A DNA stretch of 6,015 nt from NCBI GenBank assembly GCA_028704195.1, contig JAQVLL010000136.1:1-6015 (forward strand), read 5' to 3'. This document shows, piece by piece, positions 5,930 to 6,015 of this stretch. The position numbers and the translations under genes were made by a program. Each line of letters begins with the position of its first letter. Position 1 is the first letter of the stretch. Below the pieces are notes generated by a model that saw only the letters and a list, made by a program, of their open reading frames with translations, searched no databases and was not told the origin of the DNA. This stretch comes from Smithellaceae bacterium (lineage in GTDB: Bacteria > Desulfobacterota > Syntrophia > Syntrophales > Smithellaceae).

Positions 5930-6015
5930 TTTACAGGGAAATTAAAATAGGTATCAGGATACGGTTCATTCACCAGTGTGAAATGCCACCACTCTTTATC
6001 ATAATTCTTAAATCC
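5926..6015 (-). CDS. D-alanyl-D-alanine dipeptidase (VanX/DdpX, peptidase M15D), C-terminal end only
   Basis: Reading the minus strand from the window edge gives 29 residues and a TGA stop at 5928-5926. They include KEWWHFTL and NEPYPDTYFNFPV, the characteristic C-terminus of VanX/DdpX zinc dipeptidases. In VanX the E-W-W-H motif supplies the catalytic base (E181) and a zinc ligand (H184); both are present here (residues 8 and 11 of the fragment). The family hydrolyses D-Ala-D-Ala to free D-alanine. It serves vancomycin resistance when encoded with VanH/VanA, and dipeptide or peptidoglycan recycling otherwise. The stop overlaps the symporter GTG by the tetranucleotide GTGA, so the two genes form an operon with the dipeptidase first. 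The rest of the gene, including the HxxxxxxD zinc motif and any signal peptide, lies outside the window, so cell location is unknown. Confidence 0.85.
   Translation of the reverse strand, partial: GFKNYDKEWWHFTLVNEPYPDTYFNFPVK

Overview
The window reads as a stretch of ordinary bacterial chromosome with moderate GC, short intergenic gaps and Shine-Dalgarno-type starts. Gene content and the intergenic repeat types suggest a Gram-negative anaerobe, perhaps Desulfobacterota (Syntrophales or Desulfobacterales-like). That placement is an impression from protein style, not a demonstrated fact. No mobile element, CRISPR array, tRNA or rRNA was found.

Layout, left to right. (1) Positions 1-1706 (+) hold an SLC13/DASS-type permease with two internal RCK_C (TrkA_C) domains, cut by the left edge. 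Its family-like reading frame is interrupted by an in-frame TAA at 63-65, so only the part from about 105 is open. (2) Positions 1716-2579 (+) hold a small MscS-type mechanosensitive channel, nine bases downstream and almost certainly co-transcribed with the permease. (3) Positions 2580-2745 form an AT-rich convergent gap with no clear terminator. (4) Positions 2746-4089 (-) hold purD, the glycinamide ribonucleotide synthetase of purine synthesis, with an N-terminus that resembles archaeal-type PurD. (5) Positions 4090-4352 form a divergent control region with candidate back-to-back promoters, two 8-bp inverted repeats and a short repeat-like motif. (6) Positions 4353-4604 (+) hold a LapA/DUF1049 two-helix membrane protein. 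(7) Positions 4605-4684 form a convergent gap filled by a heptanucleotide CTTNNNC array running into a hairpin-like element that ends GAGCCTGTCGAAG. (8) Positions 4685-5929 (-) hold a dicarboxylate/amino acid:cation symporter of the glutamate-transporter fold. (9) Positions 5926-6015 (-) hold the C-terminal 29 residues of a VanX/DdpX-type D-Ala-D-Ala dipeptidase. Its stop codon overlaps the symporter's GTG start as GTGA.

How the genes may work together. The dipeptidase-symporter pair is the most suggestive unit. The peptidase family releases D-alanine, and the symporter lacks the arginine that binds acidic side chains in its family, so a neutral substrate such as alanine is a reasonable hypothesis. 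The permease-MscS pair could link solute uptake with osmotic release, but the permease may be inactive. purD and the lapA-like gene look like unlinked housekeeping genes sharing one divergent intergenic region.
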